From an uncultured Pelagibacteraceae bacterium (GTDB lineage Bacteria; Pseudomonadota; Alphaproteobacteria; Pelagibacterales; Pelagibacteraceae): a stretch of 55,000 bases of DNA. Each line of letters begins with the position of its first letter. Position 1 is the stretch's first letter. The stretch is taken from the NCBI GenBank assembly GCA_902543295.1, contig CACBXW010000002.1, forward strand, positions 1 to 55,000. The letters are read 5' to 3'. Made by a program: the position numbers and the translations under genes. Of the stretch, positions 43,218 through 51,355 are shown piece by piece. The notes under the pieces are model-generated. The model was not told the DNA's origin and ran no database searches. It saw only the letters and a list, made by a program, of their open reading frames with translations.

Positions 43218-44452
43218 TTAAAAATTTTAATTTTTGGAAGAACTTGTATCCATACAATTTTATTTTTAATTTTTTTTTTAAAATTAATTCTAAATTTTTC
43301 GTAAATATTTTTTCCATATCTCCAGGATATTATAACAATAACATCTACTTTTTTTAGTAAATTTATTGTTGGATTATAAACTCTAATATTTGTTCTAGGC
43401 GCATATAAATTATTTCTTCTTTTTTCATCATCTAGCAAAAAATTAAATTTTTTTGTTAGTCCATAATGATACAAAAAGACCGTTGAGCCACAGGATGCAC
43501 CATACCCAGCAATTCTTTTTTTGCTAAACTTTTCAAGTAAAGCATTAATTTGATTTTTAATTTTTTTATTTTTATTTTTAATTTTATTGAAAATATTGTG
43601 TTCCATTAATTTAAATTTAGTTTCTTCCTTCAAACATTTACTAATAGATTTTTTATCATATTTTTTTGTTTGTCTTGCTAACACTAATTTTATAGATCCA
43701 CCTTTAATTTTATTGTGTTCAGCATATACAATTTTCCAGTTAAATTTTTTTAGATATCCTTGCAAAGGTTTTATATGAAAATATGAAATATGTTCATGAT
43801 AAATATTATCGAATAAATTATTTTTTACTATCCCTAGTAAAGAAAAACTTTCAAATATAATTGTCGTGTTTTTATCTGCAAATATATCTAAATTTTTAAA
43901 AAAGTTATCTAGATCTCCAATATTTGCTAATAAATTGTATATACAAATAATTTTAGCATAACCACGCTCTTTTTTTATTTTTTTTGCAACAGCTTTTGAA
44001 AAAAAATTAGGAATAACATCAATATTTTTTTTTTTAGTAATTTGAGCCAAATCTTTAGCGGGTTCTATTCCTATTATATTTCTATAGCCATTATTTTTAA
44101 ATATTTCTAAATTTTCTCCACCACTACTCCCAAAATCAACTATTAAATCATTTTTGCCTAAATTTTTTGAAAATTTGTGTGCTAATTTATAATTAATTTT
44201 AAAATGTTCTTTTAGCCCGAGTGAGGTTGAAGTGGCATAAACAAAATCTCCATAAACTTTTTTTTCATCCACAACTACTGAAAGTTGTTTAAAGCCACAC
44301 GACAAACATGACATTACTTCTAGTGGGATTAAAATATTTTTATTTTTTTTTTTTGTATAGTCATCCTCGATTGGTGTATCTTCAAACTTATATGAACTAA
44401 TTAGTTTGCTTGATTTACATAATCGACATTCTTTAATCTTTTTAAATAACAT
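43214..44452 (-). CDS. Zinc-finger sugar C-methyltransferase (TylC3/NovU-like)
   Basis: A 412-residue protein. An N-terminal putative zinc knuckle has two Cys pairs, CRLC (9-12) and CLSC (about 49-52). The SAM domain follows with IVDFGSSGGENLEIF, then YHEHISYFHIKPLQGYL (His-Glu-His catalytic loop), and a C-terminal domain with AGYGASCGSTVFLYHYGL and LDDEKRRNNLYAP. This three-part order defines C-methyltransferases that add a branching methyl to a keto-sugar nucleotide. A closely similar protein is encoded at 44954-46198. Likely makes a branched deoxysugar. Substrate unknown. Confidence 0.88.
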   Translation of the reverse strand: MLFKKIKECRLCKSSKLISSYKFEDTPIEDDYTKKKNKNILIPLEVMSCLSCGFKQLSVVVDEKKVYGDFVYATSTSLGLKEHFKINYKLAHKFSKNLGKNDLIVDFGSSGGENLEIFKNNGYRNIIGIEPAKDLAQITKKKNIDVIPNFFSKAVAKKIKKERGYAKIICIYNLLANIGDLDNFFKNLDIFADKNTTIIFESFSLLGIVKNNLFDNIYHEHISYFHIKPLQGYLKKFNWKIVYAEHNKIKGGSIKLVLARQTKKYDKKSISKCLKEETKFKLMEHNIFNKIKNKNKKIKNQINALLEKFSKKRIAGYGASCGSTVFLYHYGLTKKFNFLLDDEKRRNNLYAPRTNIRVYNPTINLLKKVDVIVIISWRYGKNIYEKFRINFKKKIKNKIVWIQVLPKIKIFK

Positions 44453-44465
44453 ATTTAAAAAAATT

Positions 44466-44951
44466 TCACTTTTTTCTAAATTTGCTCAAATAAATTTTTA
44501 ATTTCTCTTTATCCCTCGGTATCCATTTTGGATTTTTTGTTAAGACTTTTTTAAATGGTCCCTGTAAAACCTCATGAACAACTGATTTTTTTGTTAAAGA
44601 AATCATAGTATGCCAATCACATTTATTGAATCTGAAAAGATATGGAAATTGATCATTTTTATTAAAAGGTGTCATAACAAATTTATCTTTTATTTTCCCT
44701 TTATTATCAAATATTATAACTTTTATTTTTCCAAAAATTATGTTCAAAGTCTGTGTTTTATTTTTTAATCTATTTGGAGGAATTAAAGTTTTATCAGTAA
44801 ATGCCAATATCATCTCTTGCAATAAATCTTTTTCACTTAAGTGAACAAGATACCTTGACATATAGTTTTGAGAAAGTTTGAGTGAATTTAATAATTCTTT
44901 AATATTTTTTTTTCTAATTTTAATTAAATTCTTGGTATTTTTTAATATCAT
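44466..44951 (-). CDS. WbuC-like cupin protein, metal site degenerate
   Basis: A 161-residue protein. YLVHLSEKDLLQEMILAF, IPPNRLKNKTQTLNIIFG and CDWHTMI align with the WbuC blocks. The metal-binding HxHP...E is replaced by Asn-Arg-Leu and Gln; only the His in CDWH remains. So the fold is recognisable but metal-dependent catalysis is doubtful; a binding or structural role is possible. It lies between the two C-methyltransferase genes as the second copy of the cupin-methyltransferase pair, 3 bases after the upstream methyltransferase stop. Family call from pattern memory. Confidence 0.65.
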   Translation of the reverse strand: MILKNTKNLIKIRKKNIKELLNSLKLSQNYMSRYLVHLSEKDLLQEMILAFTDKTLIPPNRLKNKTQTLNIIFGKIKVIIFDNKGKIKDKFVMTPFNKNDQFPYLFRFNKCDWHTMISLTKKSVVHEVLQGPFKKVLTKNPKWIPRDKEKLKIYLSKFRKK

Positions 44952-44953
44952 GT

Positions 44954-46198
44954 CTAACTCTTAACCTCAAACGTAGGCCAAATCTTAACAAATGTTCCAC
45001 CTTTATCAGTAAAATCTTTATTTTTATTAACTATTTGGTCAAAATAAAGTGGAGCAAGAATAATTATAGTGTCTATATTTTGTTTGAAAATTTCATCTTT
45101 TGATACCACTGGTATATGAAAGTGAGGACTTAATAAACCTTGTCTATAGGGATCATCATCTACCATAAAGTTTAAAGCATTAGCTATTTCATAATTAAAG
45201 ATAAATGTAGTGCCTCCTATAGACGTTCCATAAGCAGCAATTTTTTTACTCTCTTTGTGTTTATCATTTATTAAACTGTGTAATTTAGATTTAATATCTT
45301 TTATAAAATTAGCAATTCTATTATGAGTTTCCATTTTATTCATACCAAACTCATCCTCTTCTTCTTGAATTTTATCAACAATTTCTTGTTTTTTATTTGG
45401 TCCATTTAATTTTTGTATGAATGCTCTAAATGATCCTCCTTTTGCAGGAACTAGCTTTAAATCAAAAATTTCCATACCTTTTTTATTTAAGAAAGATTGA
45501 AGGGGTTTGATATAAAAGTAATTAAGGTGCTCGTGTGTAAAATTTTCAATCAAATTTTTTTCAATTACATCTTTATGATAAAAAGTTTGTAATGAAAATA
45601 CCCCATCATCTTTTAAAATAATTTTGACACCATCAATAAAATCATCGAAATCTACAATATTTGATGCTGTATGATTTGTTATAAAAAAATCTGCTTTACC
45701 ATGTTGTTCGGCTATTTTTGATGCTATTTGACTTCCAAAATAATCGTTTATAGTTTCAACAGATCTATCATTGGCCTGTTTTGATAAATTTGGGGAAGGT
45801 TCAATGCCCAAAACTTTCATTTTTAATTCCTTTTTCATGTATTCAATAAATGTTCCATCATTACTACCCGCTTCGTAAGCTTTTAAATTACTTTTATTAT
45901 TAGAAAAGTTTTTGAGAAGATAGTCAGCATACTCTTTATATGCTCCAGATAATTGTGGATTAGTTGTTGCTGGTCTTGAAAGATAAAAATTATATATGAT
46001 TTTTGGGTCTACAAATCCACTATTTTGATAGTTTCCACAATCGATACACATCATAATTTTTAAAGGATATAAATTTCTAGACTCCTCTTTTTTCTCAGGT
46101 GGTAAATATTTATCTCCAATAGGAAGATCTGCTAAATCTAAAACTAATTTAAGATTATTAGACTTACACAATTTGCATTTATCTATTTCAGTATACAT
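44954..46198 (-). CDS. Zinc-finger sugar C-methyltransferase (TylC3/NovU-like)
   Basis: A 414-residue relative of the 43214-44452 product. Cys pairs CKLC (8-11) and CIDCG (about 51-55) open the protein; the SAM domain has AYEAGSNDGTFIEYM, then FTHEHLNYFYIKPLQSFL, and the C-terminal AAYGTSIGGTTFIFNYEI and VDDDPYRQGLLSPHFH. The SNDGTF form is the classical motif of this family; the neighbour has SSGGENL, so the two probably act on different sugars. It overlaps the DegT gene at 46188 by 11 bases, suggesting the aminotransferase and methyltransferase act on one keto-sugar. Confidence 0.9.
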   Translation of the reverse strand: MYTEIDKCKLCKSNNLKLVLDLADLPIGDKYLPPEKKEESRNLYPLKIMMCIDCGNYQNSGFVDPKIIYNFYLSRPATTNPQLSGAYKEYADYLLKNFSNNKSNLKAYEAGSNDGTFIEYMKKELKMKVLGIEPSPNLSKQANDRSVETINDYFGSQIASKIAEQHGKADFFITNHTASNIVDFDDFIDGVKIILKDDGVFSLQTFYHKDVIEKNLIENFTHEHLNYFYIKPLQSFLNKKGMEIFDLKLVPAKGGSFRAFIQKLNGPNKKQEIVDKIQEEEDEFGMNKMETHNRIANFIKDIKSKLHSLINDKHKESKKIAAYGTSIGGTTFIFNYEIANALNFMVDDDPYRQGLLSPHFHIPVVSKDEIFKQNIDTIIILAPLYFDQIVNKNKDFTDKGGTFVKIWPTFEVKS

Positions 46199-47318
46199 AA
46201 TTAAAAAATCTTTTGATTTTTGATACTACATAATCAGCTTGATTGTAAGTAATTTTTTCATTGCACGGCAATGAAAGTATTTCATGAACCATTTTATTAG
46301 CATTTACTAATTTTGATCTAGAAAACGATTTATAAGCGTCTGTATTAGAAATTAGTGGTTTATGATATATTTTAGTTTGTATATTGTTATCATTTAAATA
46401 GTTCATAAGTTTATTTCTCTTTTTTGCATTTATTCTGATGCAGTAAGAATATAATGCATGTCTAAACCCTTTTTTATTTTCAAAGATATCTGGGCAAATT
46501 ACATATTCACTAAGACTATTATTATAAAATTTAGCTATTTTAAATCTATGATGATTAAATTCTTCAATATATTTTAATTTTTCTAATAAAAATGCTGCTT
46601 GCAAAGTATCAATCTTATGATTTAGTTCAGGCCGACTACACTTATTTGTAATAATTTTTTTAGGATCACTAAAAGTTCCAGCGTATCTAAATTGTTTAAT
46701 TTTATTATAAATTGAAATATTATCTGTAGCAACAGCGCCAGCTTCACCTAAAGCTGACAAGTTCTTCATAGCATTCATACTAAAGGATACTGCTCTAGAG
46801 TAATATCCCATAGGCCTATTTTGGTATAAAGAACCAAAACCTTGGGCCGCGTCCTCTACAATAATAAGTTTATTTTTTTTCGCAATTTTATTTATTATGT
46901 CCATTTTGCAGGGTTTTCCAAAAAAGTGTACTGGTAAGATTGCTTTGGTTTTTTTAGTTATAGCATTTTCAATTTTATCAGTAGAAATGTTATAATCATC
47001 TTGAACATCTACAAAAACAGGTACAGCTCCACAACTTAATATAGCATTAGCTGATATGATCCATGAAAGTGGACTTGTTATTACCTCATCGCCTTTTTGT
47101 ATTCCTGATCCTTTTAAAGCCAAATAAATTGCACTGCTTCCTGAAGATACTCCCAATGATTTTTTTTTTTTAACAAATTGAGCTATTTTTAGTTCTAATT
47201 CTTCAACCTCTGGCCCCAATAGAATTTTTCCAGTTGTAAAAATTTTTTCAGCTCTTTTCAAAAATTTTTTTTTAAAATTTTTGTTATTAACTCTCAAATC
47301 AAAAAAAGGTACTTTCAT
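46188..47318 (-). CDS. DegT/DnrJ/EryC1-family sugar aminotransferase
   Basis: A 376-residue PLP enzyme with PFFDLRV at the start, VSSGSSAIYLAL (57-68), TSPLSWIISANAI, Glu155-Asp156 in VEDAAQGFGS and Lys185 in FSMNAMKNLSALGEAG, then LNHKIDTLQAAFL. All elements of a sugar aminotransferase (or 3-dehydratase-like relative) are there. It lies directly after the LIC12192-family gene (no gap) and overlaps the C-methyltransferase, so it likely belongs to the sporadic carbohydrate cluster. Substrate unknown. Confidence 0.9.
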   Translation of the reverse strand: MKVPFFDLRVNNKNFKKKFLKRAEKIFTTGKILLGPEVEELELKIAQFVKKKKSLGVSSGSSAIYLALKGSGIQKGDEVITSPLSWIISANAILSCGAVPVFVDVQDDYNISTDKIENAITKKTKAILPVHFFGKPCKMDIINKIAKKNKLIIVEDAAQGFGSLYQNRPMGYYSRAVSFSMNAMKNLSALGEAGAVATDNISIYNKIKQFRYAGTFSDPKKIITNKCSRPELNHKIDTLQAAFLLEKLKYIEEFNHHRFKIAKFYNNSLSEYVICPDIFENKKGFRHALYSYCIRINAKKRNKLMNYLNDNNIQTKIYHKPLISNTDAYKSFSRSKLVNANKMVHEILSLPCNEKITYNQADYVVSKIKRFFNYVY

Positions 47319-47756
47319 TTAATTAAATTTTAAAATTTGAATTAGTTCTTTTTTCATAGAGTTTTTTTTTATGCTTATTAACTTTTCCAAATAATTAATT
47401 TTTTTTAAATCATTAATTTGTAATTCCTCTAATGCAAAAAATATTTTTTTTTTTTTTTCAATTATTTTTTTTAATATTCTATTTCTTTCTTCAAAATTAT
47501 CTGGCAACATTTCAATACTATAAAAAATAATTCCATCAATAGCTTTAAGGTCTGATAATAAAGCATTTAACATAGAATATGATTTTTTCATTATATATTC
47601 TGTTTGACTTAGTTTAAAAAAAAGTTTTTTTCTCTCAGCAAAATCTTTAATTACAAGGTTTTGAACTCTTTGAGGAATAAAATTACCATTTATCTCTCTT
47701 GAAAAAATATAACCTCTGTATCCTTTTGGTTTATTTTTCAGTTTTTGGGTGTACAT
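47319..47756 (-). CDS. Sporadic carbohydrate cluster protein, LIC12192 family
   Basis: A 145-residue protein with YRGYIFSREINGNFIPQRVQ split over residues 13-32, NLVIKDFAERK, LSQTEYIMKKSYSML and DGIIFYSIEMLP, ending in FALEEL. The 'RGYIxSR...P.xxQNLVIRDY...xxxTEYxMxxSYxML...DGIxxYSxxxLP...FALE' pattern is that of the LIC12192 family, named from Leptospira, which appears sporadically in carbohydrate clusters with a dioxygenase, DegT enzymes and transketolase. No function is established. It overlaps the 2OG-Fe(II) oxygenase gene by 26 bases. Confidence 0.8.
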   Translation of the reverse strand: MYTQKLKNKPKGYRGYIFSREINGNFIPQRVQNLVIKDFAERKKLFFKLSQTEYIMKKSYSMLNALLSDLKAIDGIIFYSIEMLPDNFEERNRILKKIIEKKKKIFFALEELQINDLKKINYLEKLISIKKNSMKKELIQILKFN

Positions 47757-48516
47757 AATTAATGCCTAAATTTGTGGCTGGTCTAATATTAATTGGCAAA
47801 AATGTCTCTGCCAAATCTTTCATATCATATGGGGACATTAAAGATTTAAATCTACAATTAAAACTCCACCTTGTTTCTTTTGTTAAATTTATTTTATTTC
47901 CATGTAATAAAGAATGAGAAAAAATTAATCCCTCACCATAGTTAATCTTTAGCCACTTTATTTTTGTATCTATAGATTTTTGAAGAATTTCTGAGTTTTT
48001 GTATTTATAAAAATTTTTGTAATAATAATTATTTATTTTTTTTGGCAAAATAAACATGGATTTAGTTTTTTTCACATTTACCAGTGGAATCCACAAAACA
48101 ACCTCATATGGTGAACAACCTGACCATACGTCTGAATGAATGGGCAAAAGCGAACTATCATCGTTTGGCATTTGAATGCTTAAGTTTATTTTTCTTTGCA
48201 TGGCTAATTCGTTACCACAAATTAATTCCAATTTTTTTTTAGCTAGTTCGAAATATAATTTTTTATAGTAATTTTTATTGAATTTTGAGTACAGGCTCAT
48301 CCTAAAGCTATTAAGTTTTTTTGAATCAATATATTTATGAAAGTTATTTAATATATCGCCAGTAATTTTTTTTGTATTCAATTTTTTTATTTCATTTTCA
48401 AAAAATTTTTTGATCTGATTTAGGTTGTCTTTATTTTCTAATTTGAAAATTATGTATCCATTTTTATTAAAACTTTTTATTGTTTTTTCCTCTTCTTTTG
48501 AATAATATTTGAACAC
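47731..48516 (-). CDS. 2OG-Fe(II) oxygenase of the sporadic carbohydrate cluster
   Basis: A 261-residue phytanoyl-CoA dioxygenase-like protein. The iron ligands are His and Asp in LPIHSDVWSG (about 126-135) and a distal His in FSHSLLHGNKIN; a following Arg in TRWSFNCRFKS would bind 2-oxoglutarate. QMPND and VVLWIPLVNV complete the fold pattern. It likely hydroxylates a sugar or lipid-linked glycan. It partners with the LIC12192 gene (26-base overlap). The start is GTG at 48516; an in-frame stop lies just upstream. An ATG in a different frame at 48520 is not used. Confidence 0.82.
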   Translation of the reverse strand: MFKYYSKEEEKTIKSFNKNGYIIFKLENKDNLNQIKKFFENEIKKLNTKKITGDILNNFHKYIDSKKLNSFRMSLYSKFNKNYYKKLYFELAKKKLELICGNELAMQRKINLSIQMPNDDSSLLPIHSDVWSGCSPYEVVLWIPLVNVKKTKSMFILPKKINNYYYKNFYKYKNSEILQKSIDTKIKWLKINYGEGLIFSHSLLHGNKINLTKETRWSFNCRFKSLMSPYDMKDLAETFLPINIRPATNLGINYVHPKTEK

Positions 48517-48570
48517 TTTAACATCTATAAATTATAGTTAAAAAATTACAATATTTTATCAGTATAAAAA
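48517..48570. promoter_or_regulatory. Divergent intergenic region with a palindromic TATAAT element
   Basis: A 54-base gap between divergent starts. It contains a perfect inverted repeat CTATAA-A-TTATAG at 48525-48537. Read on the minus strand this gives TATAAT (48531-48536) 15 bases before the GTG of the dioxygenase gene, so the leader would be only a few bases. On the plus strand it reads TATAAA. No good -35 match was found for either direction. It is the best candidate for a shared promoter of the LIC12192 operon and the SDR-DegT pair. Confidence 0.35.
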
Positions 48571-49560
48571 ATGAGAATAATAGTCCTTGGTAGTAACTCT
48601 TTTGCTGGATCTAGTTTTGTCAACTTTTCTCTAAATAAAGGTGAAAAGTTAATTGGTTTAAGTAGATCGTCAGAAAAATCAAAAAGGGAATGTAAATATT
48701 TATATAATAAAAATATCAAAAATTTTCATTTCATCAAAGCGGATATAAATAAAAATTTTAATTTAATTAAAAAAATTTTCAGAAAAAATAAAAAAAGTAT
48801 ACTGGTTGATTTTGCAGGACAAGGAATGGTTGCGGAAAGTTGGATAAATCCTGATCAATGGTTTCAAACAAATCTTTTGTCTAAAATAAAATTATTAGAA
48901 TACTTAAAGAAAGATGATTTAATTGAGAGATATATAAGAATTTCAACTCCAGAGGTTTATGGAAGCCATGAGAAAAAAATTAATGAAAGCACTAGTTATA
49001 ATCCATCAACGCCATATGCTCTAACACATGCTTCAATAGATCAATATTTAAAACTTCAATTACAAAGCTATAAGTTTCCAGTTACTATATTAAGATTTTC
49101 AAACTTTTATGGTGAATTTCAGCCAGGATACAGAATCATACCCAAAACAATTTTATCGATTTTAAATAAACAGAAGTTACCATTGCATGGAAACGGAAGA
49201 ACATACAGATCATTTATTTATACTAATGATTTTTGCTCAGCAATTTACAAAGCTATTTACTCAAAAAATGCCGTTGGGGAAGTCTTTAATGTTTCATCTG
49301 ACGAAAGTATTTCAATATTCAATTTAATTAAAAAAATTTGCGATAAAATGAACTATGACATAAAAAAATTAATTGTTTTAAAAAAAGATAGACTTGGTAA
49401 AGATAAAAAGTATTTAATGAATTCTGTAAAAGCAAATAAACTTTTAAAATGGAAAAATAAAATGTCATTAGATGAAGGATTAAATAGAACAATAGAATTT
49501 TTTGCTTCGATGCATCAAAAAAATGTAAAATTTAATCTAAAATATGTTCATAAAAGATGA
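48571..49560 (+). CDS. NAD-dependent epimerase/dehydratase with altered active site
   Basis: A 329-residue extended SDR. The cofactor loop GSNSFAGSS (7-15) is a variant of GxxGxxG. DFAGQGMVAESW, STPEVYGSHE (125-134) and LRFSNFYGEFQPGYRIIPK follow the GDP-mannose dehydratase/RfbB-like course, and HGNGRTYRSFIYTNDF is a typical late block. In the catalytic Y-x3-K the Tyr149 of PYALTHASI is followed by His153, not Lys. It overlaps the DegT gene by 4 bases (ATGA) on the plus strand, so the pair probably makes a 4-amino-6-deoxy or epimerised sugar. Substrate unknown. Confidence 0.82.
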   Translation: MRIIVLGSNSFAGSSFVNFSLNKGEKLIGLSRSSEKSKRECKYLYNKNIKNFHFIKADINKNFNLIKKIFRKNKKSILVDFAGQGMVAESWINPDQWFQTNLLSKIKLLEYLKKDDLIERYIRISTPEVYGSHEKKINESTSYNPSTPYALTHASIDQYLKLQLQSYKFPVTILRFSNFYGEFQPGYRIIPKTILSILNKQKLPLHGNGRTYRSFIYTNDFCSAIYKAIYSKNAVGEVFNVSSDESISIFNLIKKICDKMNYDIKKLIVLKKDRLGKDKKYLMNSVKANKLLKWKNKMSLDEGLNRTIEFFASMHQKNVKFNLKYVHKR

Positions 49561-50702
49561 AAAATTTTCTTACAAAGCAATACAAATCTGACAAAAAATT
49601 TAGAATCAAGCATAATTATTTAAAAGAGCAATTCAAAGATTATAAAAAAATATTTAATAAAATTTCAAAGGTTGTAAAATTTAATGACTTTACTCTAGGG
49701 TATGAAGTTGAAAAGTTTGAAAATAATTTTAAGAATTTAATTTCATCTAAACACTGTACGGGTGTTGGAAGTGGCACAGATGCTATTTATCTAGCTTTAA
49801 AATCTCTAAATTTAAATTTAGGGGATGAAGTTATTACAACTCCATTTACATTTTATGCCACTATAAATGCTATAGTACAAGCTGGATGTGTACCAAAATT
49901 TGTAGATGCAAAAAATGATTTTAATATTAACCCTGACTTAATAGAAAAGACAATTACAAAAAAATCTAAAGCAATATTAGTAGTACACTGGGCAGGAAGA
50001 ATTTGTGACATGAATAAAATTAAAAAAATTGCAAAGCGAAATAATTTATTTTTAATTGAAGATGCTTGTCACGCTGCTTTAGCAAAGTATGGCAACAAGT
50101 TTGCTGGTAACTTTGGTGATATTGGATGTTTTAGTCTTCACCCTTTAAAAAATTTAAATGTTTGGGGAGATGGCGGAATGATGGTTACAAATAATCTGAA
50201 ACTAGATAAGAAATTAAAGTTATTAAGAAATCATGGTCTTAAAAACAGAGATGAAATAGAGATATTTGGGGTAAATTCAAGATTAGATACAATTCAAGCA
50301 GTAGTAGCTAATCATCTTCTTAAAAAGTTATCTAAAATTACCAATTCAAGAATTAAAAATGCAAATTATTTAGATCAAAATTTAAAAGATATTGATGAAA
50401 TTTATATTCCAGAAAGAGATAAAAATTTAAAAGAAGTATTTCATATTTATTCAATACAAGTAAAAAATAGGGATAATTTAGTAAAGTTTTTAAACATCAA
50501 TAGTATCGATGCAAAAAAACATTATCCAATACCAATGCATCTACAAACTCCATTAAAAAAAACTTATAAGTATAAGTTAGGTGATTTTCCTAACGCTGAA
50601 AGACTTTCAAAAGAGACTTTATCTTTGCCAGTTCATGAATTTTTAGATTTAAGCCAGCTAAGATTTATGTGCAACAAAATAAAAGAATTTTATTCAAAAT
50701 AA
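49557..50702 (+). CDS. DegT/DnrJ/EryC1-family sugar aminotransferase
   Basis: A 381-residue PLP enzyme with VGSGTDAIYLAL (70-81), TPFTFYATINA, Glu168-Asp169 in LIEDACHAAL and Lys198 in FSLHPLKNLNVWGDGG, then NSRLDTIQAVVANH. Complete catalytic set. The N-terminus carries about 30 extra residues relative to the shorter family members. It is translationally coupled to the preceding SDR (4-base overlap), and its last 13 bases overlap the end of a convergent methyltransferase gene. It probably aminates the SDR's keto product. Confidence 0.9.
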   Translation: MKNFLTKQYKSDKKFRIKHNYLKEQFKDYKKIFNKISKVVKFNDFTLGYEVEKFENNFKNLISSKHCTGVGSGTDAIYLALKSLNLNLGDEVITTPFTFYATINAIVQAGCVPKFVDAKNDFNINPDLIEKTITKKSKAILVVHWAGRICDMNKIKKIAKRNNLFLIEDACHAALAKYGNKFAGNFGDIGCFSLHPLKNLNVWGDGGMMVTNNLKLDKKLKLLRNHGLKNRDEIEIFGVNSRLDTIQAVVANHLLKKLSKITNSRIKNANYLDQNLKDIDEIYIPERDKNLKEVFHIYSIQVKNRDNLVKFLNINSIDAKKHYPIPMHLQTPLKKTYKYKLGDFPNAERLSKETLSLPVHEFLDLSQLRFMCNKIKEFYSK

Positions 50703-51355
50703 ATAAACTCGTAATCTCCTTTAAATTTTAATTTAGAGAATATCCATTTCCAGTCAGTTTCAGAAAAAAAAAGATTACAAGTTAAAGCCCAACATTGCAA
50801 ATTGTATAATTCTTTATTAGACCTATAGCTTTCAGTCATTAAATATTGTTTTTTACTTACTCTATTAATTTCTTTAATACAATTTTGTAATTCATTTAAA
50901 TTTAAATTATGAATACAGCCTAATGATATGGCTAAATCAAAATATTTATTTTTAAATGGATATTTATTTTGAGCTTTTAATACCAATAAATGCTTTCTAA
51001 TTTCTTTGGGACAATTAGATATAGCATAACTAGAAATATCAATTCCTGTAATTTTAATTTTTGGCAAAAGTTTTTTTAATTCAAACAATAAATAACCCTT
51101 ACCACATCCTATATCTATTATTTTTGAAGAATTTGTTAATTTGTATTTTTTTATCAACTTTAATGCAACTGGCTTCCAATATCCATTTATATATTTGTAT
51201 CCGCCATATCCATATTTCCTTTTTCCATCCCAATAACTACGATTATATTTTTTTGCTATTGTCATTGCTTTAGGTTTATCTAATGACATTCTTCTTGAAT
51301 AATTTCTAGATGTAGATTTATGTAATTTAGTTAATATTTTAATTTTATTTCCCAT
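50690..51355 (-). CDS. Class I SAM-dependent methyltransferase
   Basis: A 221-residue protein. KRKYGYGGYKYINGYWKPVA precedes the SAM motif IIDIGCGKGYLLFEL (about 84-98), then ITGIDISSYAI, FDLAISLGCIHNL and QYLMTESYRS. These are Methyltransf_11/25-type blocks with a YGGYKYI leader seen in methyltransferases adjacent to transketolase subunits. It overlaps the transketolase C-terminal gene by 11 bases and is convergent, with overlapping ends, with the DegT gene on the plus strand. Substrate likely a sugar of this cluster; not proven. Confidence 0.85.
   Translation of the reverse strand: MGNKIKILTKLHKSTSRNYSRRMSLDKPKAMTIAKKYNRSYWDGKRKYGYGGYKYINGYWKPVALKLIKKYKLTNSSKIIDIGCGKGYLLFELKKLLPKIKITGIDISSYAISNCPKEIRKHLLVLKAQNKYPFKNKYFDLAISLGCIHNLNLNELQNCIKEINRVSKKQYLMTESYRSNKELYNLQCWALTCNLFFSETDWKWIFSKLKFKGDYEFIYFE

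Noticed and set aside
44466..44951. Reading the degenerate cupin as a decayed pseudogene
   Set aside because: Frame is intact, spacing is operon-like and fold blocks are conserved apart from metal ligands, so function under selection is more likely than decay.
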